A DNA stretch of 54,728 nt from Beroe ovata (lineage: Eukaryota > Ctenophora > Nuda > Beroida > Beroidae): positions 995,265 through 1,049,992 of the forward strand of contig CAMPET010000001.1 in NCBI GenBank assembly GCA_946803715.1. Reading direction: 5' to 3'. Under the pieces are notes generated by a model that ran no database searches, was not told where the DNA came from, and was given only the letters and a program-made list of their open reading frames with translations. The translations under genes were made by a program, and so were the position numbers. Shown here in pieces: positions 36,534 through 47,040 of this stretch (positions within the stretch are counted from its first letter, which is position 1; each line of letters starts with the position of its first letter).

Positions 36534-36609
36534 GCAGTTGCATTGGATTTGGTATTTCATAATTGGTATGTACATACCAAATATGAAATACCAAATCCAA
36601 TGCAACTGC
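36534..36609. repeat. 76-bp near-perfect palindrome
   Basis: The left arm starts GCAGTTGCATTGGATTTGG and the right arm ends with its complement. The centre is between 36571 and 36572 in GGTATGTACATACC. I find one mismatched pair (36562/36581). It abuts a GC-rich repeat copy. Confidence 0.85.
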
Positions 36610-36770
36610 GTGACCCAAATACTCCGCGCGCGCTGCGCGTCTCCGCTCCGTTTCTACGACTTTTCAGTTCACTGAGTAGAACAGGGCGCGCAACGTGTGC
36701 ACAATTTGGTATCACTATTCGGTTTGATCGCATCAAAAAGTTGTAACCACTAACCCGTCGCGTACGTTAG
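36610..36770 (+). mobile_element. GC-rich dispersed repeat, copy 2 (forward orientation)
   Basis: It matches the minus strand of 23425-23620 over words such as ACGACTTTT, CACTGAGTAGAACAGGGCG and CAACGTGTGCAC. A GC-rich block continues to about 36870. The palindrome at 36534-36609 may be one end of the element. Confidence 0.55.
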
Positions 36771-36978
36771 TACGTTACCCATTATCCAGGTTTTTTGAAG
36801 GGGTTTTCTCTACCGTCCGCACGTCGCGGCGCCGCGCAATTGTAATTCTGGCGCCGCGCGCGGCGACCGGGTAGGAAAGAATCCTTCCAGGGTTTTTTGA
36901 ATTTTGATCATGATGATTGATGTAAGATGTTCCAATAATTCCTGATTGGACTGAGACAAGTGATTAGATTATTTGCTT

Positions 36979-37156
36979 GTCAGAGGTTACCTGACCTGCT
37001 TGATGTTTCTCGAAGGCCGAAACTGAAAACAGGCCTGTTTATAGTGTTTCGGCCTTGTCAGATTTTATCTGACCTCAGTTTCTCGCGCGCGGCGCGCGCG
37101 CCTTCATTTCGGCCTTCGATGAAGGCGCGCGAGAAACAGGTCAGGTAACATCTGAC
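36979..37156. mobile_element. Fold-back element with 20-bp inverted ends
   Basis: The left end (36979-36998) is GTCAGAGGTTACCTGACCTG; the right end (37137-37156) is its complement with one mismatch. Internal sequence contains several inverted TTTCGGCCTT / AAGGCCGAAA pairs and CGCG-rich hairpins. There is no ORF of note. A diverged extra arm occurs at 37185-37210. Confidence 0.7.
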
Positions 37157-37278
37157 AATTTCGGCCTTTGATGAAAGCGCGCGCGCAATTGAAACAGAGG
37201 TTAGATAAAATAATATGCTTTCTAATCTGAAGCCAATGAAGGTTGTGAAGATAGTCACCAACATGGTCATACTTATAT

Positions 37279-37545
37279 TAACCTGCTAACATCTTAGCAG
37301 CACAGTTTTGGATTGCCTGTAACTGATTAAGGACTAGCCTCTAAGATGAGCCATAGTACAAGCAATAAAAGTAGTCCAAGCATGAGATGACCATGCTGTT
37401 AACAACTGATTTCATTTGCTCCTTGGTAAGCAGAACCGAATTTTACTCATATTCCATATGGTCCGGAATGAATTTAACGTGCTTATATGGCTTTGAAATG
37501 TTAAATGACGGTCCATATGGACTCCAAGATTCGTGACTGTTGACA
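37279..37545 (-). pseudogene. Decayed non-LTR retrotransposon reverse-transcriptase fragment
   Basis: Read on the minus strand, one frame gives TVTNLGVHMDRHLTFQSHI then WNMSKIRFCLP, typical of the region C-terminal to the catalytic RT motifs. A shift into another frame gives VVNSMVISCLDYFYCLYYG, then a stop, then LNQLQAIQNCAAKMLAG. The LDYxxxLxYG and LQxIQNxAA words are family hallmarks. It carries a frameshift and an in-frame stop and is only about 270 bases, so it is a dead relic. The clade is not determined. Confidence 0.75.
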
Positions 37546-37851
37546 AAAACCTAATATGTCCTCCTTATTATCATACATTTTGGTGTTCCATACTGGTTGC
37601 ATTGAAGAGAAGTTTCTTGAAGAGCCAAGCCTCAAGTGAATAATGAATAATCATTCTGGTTGATTGAATGTTGCAAGAATCAATTTAATATTTAGATTTA
37701 TGGTATCCTGCTCATCTGATCCCCTAGATACATTACTAAGATGTTATGAATATACTGCTAGCCTTATAGTCCTTGAGTCTGAGGTTGGCTCGGAACCACT
37801 GAAATATTTCTTATGTACATGATTATTGAATCTATCTCAAACAGTACAGCC

Positions 37852-38319
37852 ATGGGGCCCATGCCAAGGCAGAGATATCCTTACTTCTTTCAATCAATGT
37901 GGGGAGGATATTGGTATGTGAAAGACCCAGTGAAGAATAAATGGTAAGCCAAAGTTCCAATACATAGCCTCATTTTTCTTTGAATTTTATTGTGCATTAT
38001 GTTTTAACTATCACTGATATATTATTGGCATTGATGATATGAATTCCAAAACAGGTGGCCAGTGAAGCAAGCAGCATTTGTCTTATTTGGTACAGTACTG
38101 GTTTCAGAGTACATCACTCGCAACTACCTAATGACTTATGATGAATTCCCTAGTGAGGAAGTGAGAAGATCATATGAATTTCCAGAACCCCTTAGACATA
38201 AGTACAAGGAAATATTTGGCGAACTTGACCATCCTGGAAAATATGTTGACCCAAGTGAATTCCATCATGAAGCAAATCAGCAGCGAGAGTTTGCTGATAA
38301 AAGTCACCATGACCATTGA
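37852..38319 (+). CDS. Small single-pass membrane protein, unidentified
   Basis: Two exons, 37852-37943 and 38055-38319, join in phase (TG|G) and encode 118 residues. The N-terminus MGPMPRQRYPYFFQSMWGGY is aromatic-rich. Then come KNKWWPVKQ and a short hydrophobic segment AAFVLFGTVLVSEYI at about 37-51. The C-terminal half is charged and ends in a His-rich KSHHDH. Size and layout resemble accessory subunits of the respiratory chain, but I could not match a named subunit, so function is open. It lies 250 bases upstream of the next gene on the same strand. The start ATG follows two nearby AG dinucleotides that could be 3' splice sites. Confidence 0.72.
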
Positions 38320-38569
38320 TAAATGACTGTCCAATAGATATGAATTCGATGGTTAAGTAAAGTGAACTATTGAAAGTGATCCTTATTTCCAGAAAAGGAA
38401 GATAGATTTGTATAATTTATTCTGTTAGTGAAACCTTAAAATTTTTCTGATAATGGTGCCTTAGTTAATGTATTGTCCTTATTTGATACATATAAGTCCT
38501 CTGGATGAATATGCTCTGATAACAGACTTCACTGCAGGGGATCACCCCTAATTCATCCACATACAGGCA

Positions 38570-40272
38570 ATGAGTAATACACAGAGATTGACAGATGTAT
38601 TTGAATTCAACTGTCCACAGTGGATAGACTTTGAAAAAGAAGATTACAGATCAAGGTACTAATAATTGATAAATGGTGAAACTTTCTTTTAATGGTTTAT
38701 AGGAAGTTATGAATGCATAACTCTCAAATCTGATTCAGGGAAGAAGATGTCAAGTGGTTTGCTTCTCTCCAGCCTCATTTAAGAACACCAGAAAGTGTTG
38801 TTGAGGCTGAAGCCAAGGAATTAAAGGATGTGCTGAAAAGACAGGATCTTGAATGTACTCCAAGTGTAAAAAAGAGATCCCATACATACAATATTCAAAA
38901 GGTCAAAAAATTAGATTTTTCTTCCAGTGATGATGAGATCACAGAAATGTTGCGAGCTCATAATAAGAAGATTCAAAATCAGAAAGTCCCATGCAAACTC
39001 AATGATAAATTACCTGTCGAGAATGCAGGTGAAGACTCCAATATGCCCCCAAAACCAGTGATCAATACAAGGAGAAGTGTTCTCATCAAACCGACTGCTT
39101 TGGAAAATGGATTCAAATCAATGAAACCTGGCTCAAAGCCAATTAATATGAGGCGAAGTTTTCTTCCTAAGAATTCAAATTCTGAAGATGGTTTCAAACC
39201 TGTCAGCTTGGGAAATAAATCTGGCATCAATTCGAGAAGAAGTGTTCTTCCAAAAGCTTCGTACCCTGTGAAGAACTCAAGGAGAAGCGTCCTCATTAAG
39301 TCAAACTCTAGCAACAGATGCTCAAATTTATCAAGTCCCACTGAGACAGATGGAACTAATCTCAGTATTTCATCTGCTACTGAAGTATGTTCTCCTAAAA
39401 GTAACTGCTCAACGCCACCATGCACTGCTAACAGCTCCAGTACTTGTAGCAATCCGGCTATCAGAAAAACTACTGATTTATTGGGTTCAAATCGAGATAA
39501 ATCGAGGAAAGAAACGAACACTCAATCAGCAGGTTCTGGAACAAAATGTAAAGTTCCTTATTCAGCTACGTATCATTCTGGCAATGCGGCTAAATCAACT
39601 GCTTCCCATTCAAATAAGAGGGAGGAAAGTTTGAAACATGAACCAATTATAAAGAGAACAACTGAGAGTCGACCGAATAAAGCAGTTAGCACCTCTACCA
39701 AGACCAATGGTCAACTGAAAAACACAAATGGTGCATCAGCATGCGAGAAAGACACAATATCTGTGAAGAAACCTTCTAACTATTCTGTTGGAAACTCAGC
39801 AAAACCTCGTGCCCCTATTGGATCAACCCGTCCATATTCATCTACCTCCACATCATCTATCAAGAAAAACACAGCCTCCGAACCAAATTCCTCAAAGCCC
39901 AAGGTTCCAAATAACGCACGAAGAACTTTTGGTCAGATTCAAAATAAGTCGTCGACTAATTTTAGCGCCAGTAGCAGTTTATTATCGATAATCAATGCAA
40001 AGTCCCCTGCAAGATGCAAAACAAAGGAAGTAAAGCACAGATACTCAGTTGAAACACCATCCCCACACAGAAGTGAAACTGTATCTGATGATGGGGATGA
40101 CGACGAAGATCTTGACTCTTTCATAACTGAAAAACTGAAGCAGCACAATGCCAAAGTTCAGGCAAAATCACATGCGAATAAGATCCCTGGGAAAACGTCA
40201 AAAACCGGGAAAGCTGTTTCACTTCACCTGGGTTCACCATCAAGGCCAAAAGCAAGGCCTATAAAGAGATGA
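38570..40272 (+). CDS. Basic Ser/Lys-rich low-complexity protein, possibly a TPX2-like spindle factor
   Basis: Exons 38570-38655 and 38739-40272 join in phase and encode 539 residues. The only globular-looking part is the N-terminus: FEFNCPQWIDFEKEDYRSR followed by EEDVKWFASLQ. It loosely resembles the Aurora-binding N-terminus of TPX2-type proteins (aromatic, IDF, then acidic and WF), but I cannot confirm this. The rest is disordered, rich in Ser, Asn, Lys and Pro. Four RRS-V/F-L motifs occur at about residues 140, 167, 195 and 210; they fit basophilic kinase sites. The short motif SSDDEITEMLRAHNKKIQ near the start is echoed by EDLDSFITEKLKQHNAKVQ near the end. There is no C-terminal TPX2 domain. 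Confidence 0.75.
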
Positions 40273-40743
40273 AGTTTCAATTTAATGATGTATGATGACC
40301 TTTGATTTTACTTCCCTGAATGAATTATAGAATACAATCGGGAGTGAGTGTAGGATTTTCGCAAAGATGCTTTTGAAGAGATTTGGAAATTTAAATGGTC
40401 TGCCTAAATCTTCATATCCAATATGGGTTGCATCACATTGATGTTCCAGTTATTGTATCGGACGTAAAATCGACCTACATCTATTTTTAATAATTGTGAT
40501 CAATTTATTTTCTGATAATGACTTGTATGGTAATAAACCTGTTACGATTTGTTGCAATCTCTATTTAAGTATTGAAGATGCTGTTTTTGGAATATCTTGC
40601 AGTAACAATGTTATCTCACTAATTCACAAATTCATCCTGGCAGAATTCAGTATTGACTGTGGTTCACCTTTCATACTTTTGACCGATTTCTAAAATCATC
40701 TCTTGGACCGTATCCAGGAGGAAAGAATGATGTAGAATCGATT

Positions 40744-43086
40744 ATGCAGCCAGCTCCACGAAATAGGTCAAGGACAGCTCCAAAGAGGAAGTTTGATAAG
40801 GAGGCTGAGAGAGCCAAAGCTTTCACTCCCCCCGATTGGTATGAAACAATTCATGCCTTCTTGAAAGTTCGATTTAAAGTTTGCTCTCTAATTTAACTTG
40901 ATATGCATCAGTCACCATCGGCGGAAGTTATACCTGGTACGAAGTTAGCACTAATATAAAATACATCCGCGTCAGGGTTGGTAAGCCACCACCAGGACTG
41001 CACTTGGATGTGCACAAGAATGAGAAGCTTATCGAGAAGAAGATGATTGACGAAAAACCTTACTACCTCTTCGGTACGGTTTGAGAAGATCTGCCAGGCT
41101 TCAATGAGAGTATTCAAAATCGGACGATTTTTTCCAAATGATCTAGTAAAATCTCCGAATATACTCAGCAGAGTTCAAATTCCCCAGCTGGTACATTATA
41201 ACTGGTAGATTATAACTTGTCTTCAGGACGTAACGCTGACATTGTCGACGTACCCATAGACCATGGATCTGCCAGCCGATACCATGCAGCCCTTGTCTAC
41301 CACAAAATACTCAAACGATCGTTTATCATTGATCTGAAGAGCAGTTAGTGATTTTTCTGTCATTTCTGTATAGGATTTGATCCGTGTGTCGACATCTTTT
41401 TGGTTTCTTTCATTCTGCGTTTAACTTGAGAAAATAATTTAACTTGAGATGATTTAACTTGAGATAAGATAATTCAACTTGAGAAATAAATTTAACTTGA
41501 GAAAGTAAAGAGTATCCGCACTTCACAGAGGAATAGGTTATCACGAATCATTTCAGCTCACGGGTCCTTCATTGGTTCTATCAAGCTAGATCCGCACACC
41601 CCCAAGCAGCTGCAAGTTGATCAATCTGTACATTTCGGGGCATCTTCTCGGACCTATACCTTGAGAGAACGACCTCAGGGTACTCAGGCTCTTTACTCCA
41701 TTCAGGGGGAGAACAAACAACTGCAGGAACTTCTAGGTAAGAGATATAGTCGTCATGAAATGAACTTGATCTGAAATGAACGTGGTCAGCCGTATAGCAT
41801 GAAATGAATTCTAATTTCTGCTTCTGAATCTATTTACTGTTTCTAGTCAATCGCTTCTTGCCACCGGACAGGAATTGAAAATGAAAAGGAACTGGACGAT
41901 TTGACGGAATTCAACACGGCGCACAACAAACGCGTTGTCATAGCGACAGCCGGAGACAAGACAGAGCAGCCGAAGGCGCGTCGACAAAGTAGTTCGGGCA
42001 GGATCTCATTCAATGAGGAAACTGATATCATCAACCCTGAGGACGTGGATCCGACTATCGGGAGATTCCGGAATATGATAGCTTCCTCCATTGTTCAGCC
42101 TACCAACAGTTCGGTATGTCAGTGAGTGGTGTCAGTGTCACATGTGTGTGAGATCGTATCTCAATTCCCCAACATGGATCGAAATCCTTGTTCGCAGGTA
42201 CCCACCAACACCAACACCCTGTACGATAGTACAAGGAGTCAGCAGAAGAACAGTGTTGGCAACAACATGCCTCTCATATCACCAACCAAAACACCTTCCA
42301 AACCGACCGCGAGGTTTGTATAGATAGGATTTTCCGTTCATTGTTTTCTCCTTGAGATGAAGGCAACAAATCTCTTCCACTTATTGCGAGTGGTTCAGCA
42401 GATATCGATATTTTCATCACAATTTTGAGAATCATTACCGAATTACGTGATAATTAGTATCTGAACGATTATTACCTCCCTCGTTCAGCTATCTACCCGT
42501 GGTAAACAGCGCTCCCGAACCCCTAGACCTATCCGTGCCGGCTGCACCTATAGTCCCCGAACCCTTCACCAGAACAGGTACGTGATCATCACACTTATTG
42601 TGGGGTCATGTTTTTTCCTCAGAGCTGTACCATGATCATCGGGACGAGAGGGATCTAAGTACGTAACCGATCACTTAGCTATTGCTAGCTACCCTCACTA
42701 TGAGTCACATTCATCATCGGGATCATGTGGGGTCATGATGATAACATTTCTTATTCAATGTCAGTAAAAATGCCGTTGAATCACATATTGATATTCAGTA
42801 TGCATTGGCAAATCATGCGTCCACTGATTTGAACTTCTAGGTTCGATAGATATTTTATAGAATGGTACTGCCGGTCATTTGTCTGGCTGCTGGCGGTGCT
42901 AGACCGCTGATGCGCGTGCAACGGAATTCTCGAAAAGGTCTATCATCAATCGACCATCGGTCACTATCCTAATATTTGCTTTCCCTATTAGATGGAGACG
43001 ATTCAGAACCGAAGAGGAAGAAGTATGCGAAGGAGAGTTGGCCAGGTCGAAAGCAGCAGGGAGCAATCGCCCCTCTTCTCTTTTGA
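40744..43086 (+). CDS. PPP1R8: NIPP1, nuclear inhibitor of protein phosphatase 1 (FHA domain)
   Basis: NIPP1 anchors PP1 in the nucleus and binds phosphorylated splicing and mitotic partners through its FHA domain. Eight exons in phase: 40744-40838, 40976-41073, 41227-41343, 41557-41736, 41872-42113, 42198-42313, 42489-42577 and 42992-43086 (343 residues; human 351). Diagnostic blocks are WVGKPPPGLHLDVHKNEKLI, GRNADIVDVPIDHGSASRYH, THGSFIGSIKLDPH and FGASSRTYTLRERP, all in the FHA domain. DDLTEFNTAHNKR follows. The PP1-docking RVxF-type motif is RISF at 207-210, followed by IINPEDVDPTIGRFRNMI. The C-terminus keeps KRKKYAKESWPGRK. The acceptor at 41871 (GGACAG) is used rather than TTCTAG at 41846, because the latter gives an in-frame stop. 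The N-terminus (MQPAPRNRSRTAPKRK) is more basic than usual. Confidence 0.95.
41425..41510 (+). repeat. TTTAACTTGAGA tandem in NIPP1 intron 3
   Basis: Six diverged copies of an approximately 14-base unit, ATAATTTAACTTGAG. Confidence 0.75.
42913..42958 (+). repeat. Dispersed TTCTTGACAGG-CTATCATCGA repeat, copy 2 (diverged)
   Basis: GCGCGTGCAACGGAATTCTC then GAAAAGGTCTATCATCAATC, in NIPP1 intron 7. It is weaker than the other two copies but keeps the same word order. Confidence 0.45.
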
Positions 43087-43324
43087 CGAGAATAATTTTA
43101 TTTCATTCGCGTATATTTTATTCGATATTTAAAGGTGGGAACCTGTCGCCAGCGACGAATGCATGGATTTGTTGAAATCAGCAATATCCATCAACATGAA
43201 ACTTTGACGTATGACTTTTTATCTATCATGTAGTGGCTCTTTGACACACAATATCATTATTCATGCTATAGCTGGGGTTGCATGAGGAAACTAGGAATAA
43301 AGAGAATATATTCCTTTCTATTTT

Positions 43325-43850
43325 CGACACAAAACGATTTTTTCTTTGACACCATTGTTCTAGCTTCCTAGAGAACCACATTCCAATCCCTCACGTTGAA
43401 ACCACTTCTCCTTGACATCGCTTTCCTCTGACACCACTTCTCCTTGACACCACCTCTAGTTTACATCGCCTGGCGCTTTCCTTGACACCACCTTTCTTTG
43501 ACACCACTTCTTCCCGACGCTTCACCCTGACACCACTTGCCTTGACACCACTTTTCTCTGACACCGCTTCCCTCTGACTTTTTCCTCTGACACCACTTTT
43601 CTTGACACCACTTTTTCTTTGACACCACTCTTCTCTGACACTCCCTCGCTTGACACCACTTTTCCTTGACACCGCTCCCCTCTGACACAACTTTCCTTGA
43701 CACCACTTTCCTTGACACCAGTTTGATCAAGACTTTTCTCCTTGACACCTCTTGGCCCGCTTCCCTCAATACCAATTTCCGGTGACATCACTTTCCTTGA
43801 CACCACGTCTTGTCCCAACTCTTATCGTAGACCATTTTATGCTGACACCA
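43325..43850 (+). repeat. Largest GACACCACTTT minisatellite, NIPP1-OVCA2 intergenic
   Basis: More than twenty-five units of TTGACACCACTTTCC form, spacing about 12-20 bases, filling most of the 810-base gap between NIPP1 and OVCA2. It ends about 50 bases before the OVCA2 ATG. Three overlapping minus-strand ORFs with Lys/Val/Ser repeats are artefacts. Confidence 0.88.
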
Positions 43851-43897
43851 AATTATGCTCCATGCAAATGATATACCACTTTCTCTCAAAGCAATCA

Positions 43898-45331
43898 ATG
43901 GCAAGTAAGCTGCGTATTTTGTGTCTTCATGGGTACCGACAAAGTGACAAAAGCTTCCGAGAAAAGACTGGGGGTCTCAGGAAAACGTTGAAATCAGTCG
44001 CTGAGTTTGGTAAGGCCATCCTTTCATAGTAATGTGTGTGAAAAGTGTGTGCTGTTACATGAGGAATGAATTGAATTCGTTTTCAAAAAAATGCATTATT
44101 CATTGTTGAGTGAGTGTTTTATTGGCACTCTGCCACATTCTATGTACTCTACATTGTTCAATCTATATATACATATATACTCTTCAAAAAATTATTCATT
44201 GATCATTATATTCAGAGTTTGTCAGAGCGCCACACGAAGTACAGGGAGAGGAAGACAGTTTGAGTTGGTTCTACTCGAATCCGGCTACTCATGACATCAA
44301 AACATACAACTGTCTTGACCATAGCACTGAGGACCCTGGCTTCGATGAAACGATCGAATTTTTGAAGAAATATCTCCAAGAAAATGTTAGTGAGTTGTGT
44401 GCTCCTGCGCGTTCCATGAAGTATGGATTTCTTGTGCAGACGCGCGCTTTTTCTGTGTAGTGATGATCTGTAAAATGCGCCGCGAGTCAAATTAACGACG
44501 CGCGCACTGCAGAATTTAATTTCGGTGTTTTTCCTTCGTTGCATGCATTCGTTTTCAAGTATATATTTTGTTACTGGACGTGTATAACACTGAAGCGTAC
44601 ACTACACTTCACAGTGTGTGAAGACTAAACTTCAAATTTGTTCTATTTCAGGGTCCATATGACGGTAAGGCGATTTATGTATTTGAAATCCATGTTTTAA
44701 TCAGTCGTGTACGAACCAGTTTATCAGTCAAAAGCCAATTCCATCGATTAACTGATTTTAGAAGCACCAAAGAGAAAGTCTCCTCATTTCAGGCATCCTA
44801 TCATTCAGCCAAGGGGCATGTCTGACATCCATGCTGTGCACAATGAAACGAACCGAGCCGTGCCTGGCGTCCATATCATTTGTGATGCTGTTTTGTGGGT
44901 TTAAGTCTCGTATAACAAAACACGACCGCTACTACGTGGATCCGATAGATACGGTCCAGAGTTTGCATGTGTTTGGCGAAGCTGATGACGTCATACCGCT
45001 TGGTGAGATGTGTTTGTACTATACATAGCTTTTTAATAGCTACATGTATCGTGTACAGTGTACACACGCTGGTGTTGATGCGTTTGATTTTCAGATATGA
45101 GTGAAAAGTTAGTGTCATATTTTGTAAATCCAGTCGTTATGAAGCATCCTGGAGGTTTGTAGCCTTATACATGACTTCTCAATCGTCATTCCTTATAAGG
45201 ATCAAACTGCGATATGATGAGATTCCCGAACTCATCGCCTTTCAGGTCATTTCGTCCCATCTTCTGCGCCCGTCAGAAATTTCTGCAAAGATTTCTTATT
45301 GGAACAGCTCAAGTTGAAATCGTCGAGATAA
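43898..45331 (+). CDS. OVCA2: OVCA2 / FSH1-family serine hydrolase
   Basis: FSH/OVCA2 proteins are alpha/beta-fold serine hydrolases (esterases). Six exons in phase: 43898-44009, 44216-44385, 44652-44664, 44793-45002, 45095-45154 and 45246-45331 (216 residues). The N-terminus [20 protein letters not shown] is the family signature. The third exon is a 13-base micro-exon (GPYD plus one base). It joins to [14 protein letters not shown], placing the nucleophile Ser in FSQG at residue 104. The family's acid lies in [11 protein letters not shown], and the catalytic His is in GGHFVP at 190. Length is typical. The closest upstream in-frame Met codons lie in repeat-derived sequence, so I chose the ATG at 43898. 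Confidence 0.92.
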
Positions 45332-45680
45332 CGAAGTGGACTTCTAGGCTAAGATTTTGGTTGTGTAGCTTTAGTTTGGATCGGGAGGGAACTATACATT
45401 AAATCATTCCATTATTGTAGTGTGTTGATGCTATAGTATTTCCTGTAGTGTCTCACAGGCCACCAGATACAGTCTTATTCCACTGAATATTTCTAGAGAG
45501 TGTCCATTTCCCTATTCCTAAGATATTGACATTTCAGGCTATCTTTACTTTATAGTGTCGTGATTGTGATCATTATCTACAAGCTGAACATCCCAACATA
45601 TAATCTCGCTTGGCTCAATGTTTCTTGGAACAAGCTAACAATCACCTCAGTTATCTTCTCAGTAGAATAAGAATTAACTT
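45332..45680. other. Intergenic, OVCA2 3' flank
   Basis: AT-rich with no supported exon. The region just upstream of 45681 has an in-frame stop relative to the glutaminase-like sequence that follows. Confidence 0.45.
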
Positions 45681-46722
45681 CCCCACGACCCCATGATCGA
45701 CCCCGGGGCCATAGCATGTTGTGGTGGTCTGAAGAACAACTGGACTCTGGATGATAGATTCGACTTCACCTTAGGTAATTCCATTGAGATAGATCATAGG
45801 TATGGTGCGCGTTTCTGTAGGGTTGTATTTGATTCCACCGTTTATCAATACTTCTTGGAATTCGTAGAAGTTTGGATATTTTCCAACGAATTGTATACCT
45901 ACCGCTTTCTCCCTCTCTTGTTTACATTCATGGACCAATTACCATACTCGGTTATCAACGATTTATCCAGTAAAATGATCGTTTATAGTAGAAGAAGGGG
46001 AAGATACCTCTGTAATTGTAAATATGAGCAGATCCATCTGTGTCTAGTTGTAAGTAGGATAAGATTGTAATTTATTAATTCAGGGAGGTAAAGGAGGATG
46101 GCTGGCGGGCAGTTTGCGGGATTCAGCAATTCGACATTCCTATCTGAGAAATCGTGTGCAGATCGGAACTTTGCTATCGGCTACTTCCTCATGGAGCATG
46201 AGCTCTTTTCAGAAGGGTTTTCAGCATTATAGTGAAACCGTTGGAATGGATATTCATTTCACTTTGAGTGAGGAGTGCTTTTTTGTAAACAAAATTGGGG
46301 AGGGAAAAATGACACTAACTTTTTCCCAATTCCTCTATCCCCAGTCTGGGGTATATTTTGATCTGTGTGACTACGATGGTCGGACAGCATCCTATCTGGC
46401 AGTGTGTGGAGGTAACCGGGATATCGTGGTATTCCTGGTAGAGGAAGCCAGGTGTGATATAAACTCACTCGATAGGTGGAATTCGACACCGCTAGACGAT
46501 GGGTTAGTAGTAATAGTATCGGGATATCGGGATATCGGGATGAGATGGTCATTTTAGGAGAGGACCTCCCTCTTCGTGTATGGTGCACATCTTCTATACC
46601 TCTATTGACAGTCTTGTCTGCTCCTCAGGATCACATACGAGCAAACACGGGTTGTTCAATGCCTCAAGAGAAAAGGAGGTCTGAAAGTTGTCCTCGACTT
46701 GGGGAGCTCACAGGGGCTATGA
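45681..46722 (+). pseudogene. GLS: Broken glutaminase (GLS family) copy with ankyrin end
   Basis: Four exon-like pieces align in order to kidney-type glutaminase. Piece 1 (about 45681-45774) reads LPHDPMIDPGAIACCGGLKN, matching the conserved PHNPM-x-x-AGAI region, and ends at a GTAATT donor. Piece 2 (about 46090-46260) reads MAGGQFAGFSNSTFLSEKSC then DRNFAIGYFLMEHELFSEG, the KMAGNE..GFSN..DRNFAIGY region. It has a TAG after SAL, while the continuation (VGMDIHFTL) is in another frame. Piece 3 (46345-46502) is the ankyrin part, CDYDGRTASYLAV then NSLDRWNSTPLDD. Piece 4 (46629-46722) ends it. The segment between pieces 2 and 3, about 120 residues of the catalytic domain, is absent, as is everything before piece 1. 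Ankyrin pieces keep good splice sites, so some transcription is possible, but an active enzyme is not. Confidence 0.72.
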
Positions 46723-46777
46723 ATTATTGAAGTGCTGCTTTCCAGATCATTGATACTGATACGAGCAGCAGGAGACT

Positions 46778-46822
46778 TCACCAGTGACTTACATAACCAG
46801 TGACTTACAAAACCAGTGACTA
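46778..46822 (+). repeat. CCAGTGACTTACA tandem, three copies
   Basis: Three copies of a unit close to ACCAGTGACTTACAAA downstream of the glutaminase relic. Confidence 0.65.
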
Positions 46823-47040
46823 ACAGCAGCACTCAATATAGCAACACTCAAAGTCGTGATCCTAGTCAATACTGTTAGCGTTAACAGATACTATACACTC
46901 TCACTGTTCTCTTTAACAGATATAATGACCGGAGAATATTATAACACAGTTCTCAGTTCTAACTTCTAACAGTCACAACTTTCTTCTAACAGTAACATTG
47001 ACTTCTGAGTTTGAAATCAATCTGTGTTAAATTTGATGTT

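Noticed and set aside
43134-43207. Exon-like segment after the NIPP1 stop (acceptor-like TTTAAAG, then WEPVASDECMDLL...)
   Set aside because: The NIPP1 C-terminus is already complete and conserved at 43086; no donor exon or family match, so probably chance.
43391-43818. Three overlapping minus-strand ORFs rich in Lys, Val and Ser
   Set aside because: They translate the GACACCACTTT minisatellite; no splice-bounded or conserved sequence.
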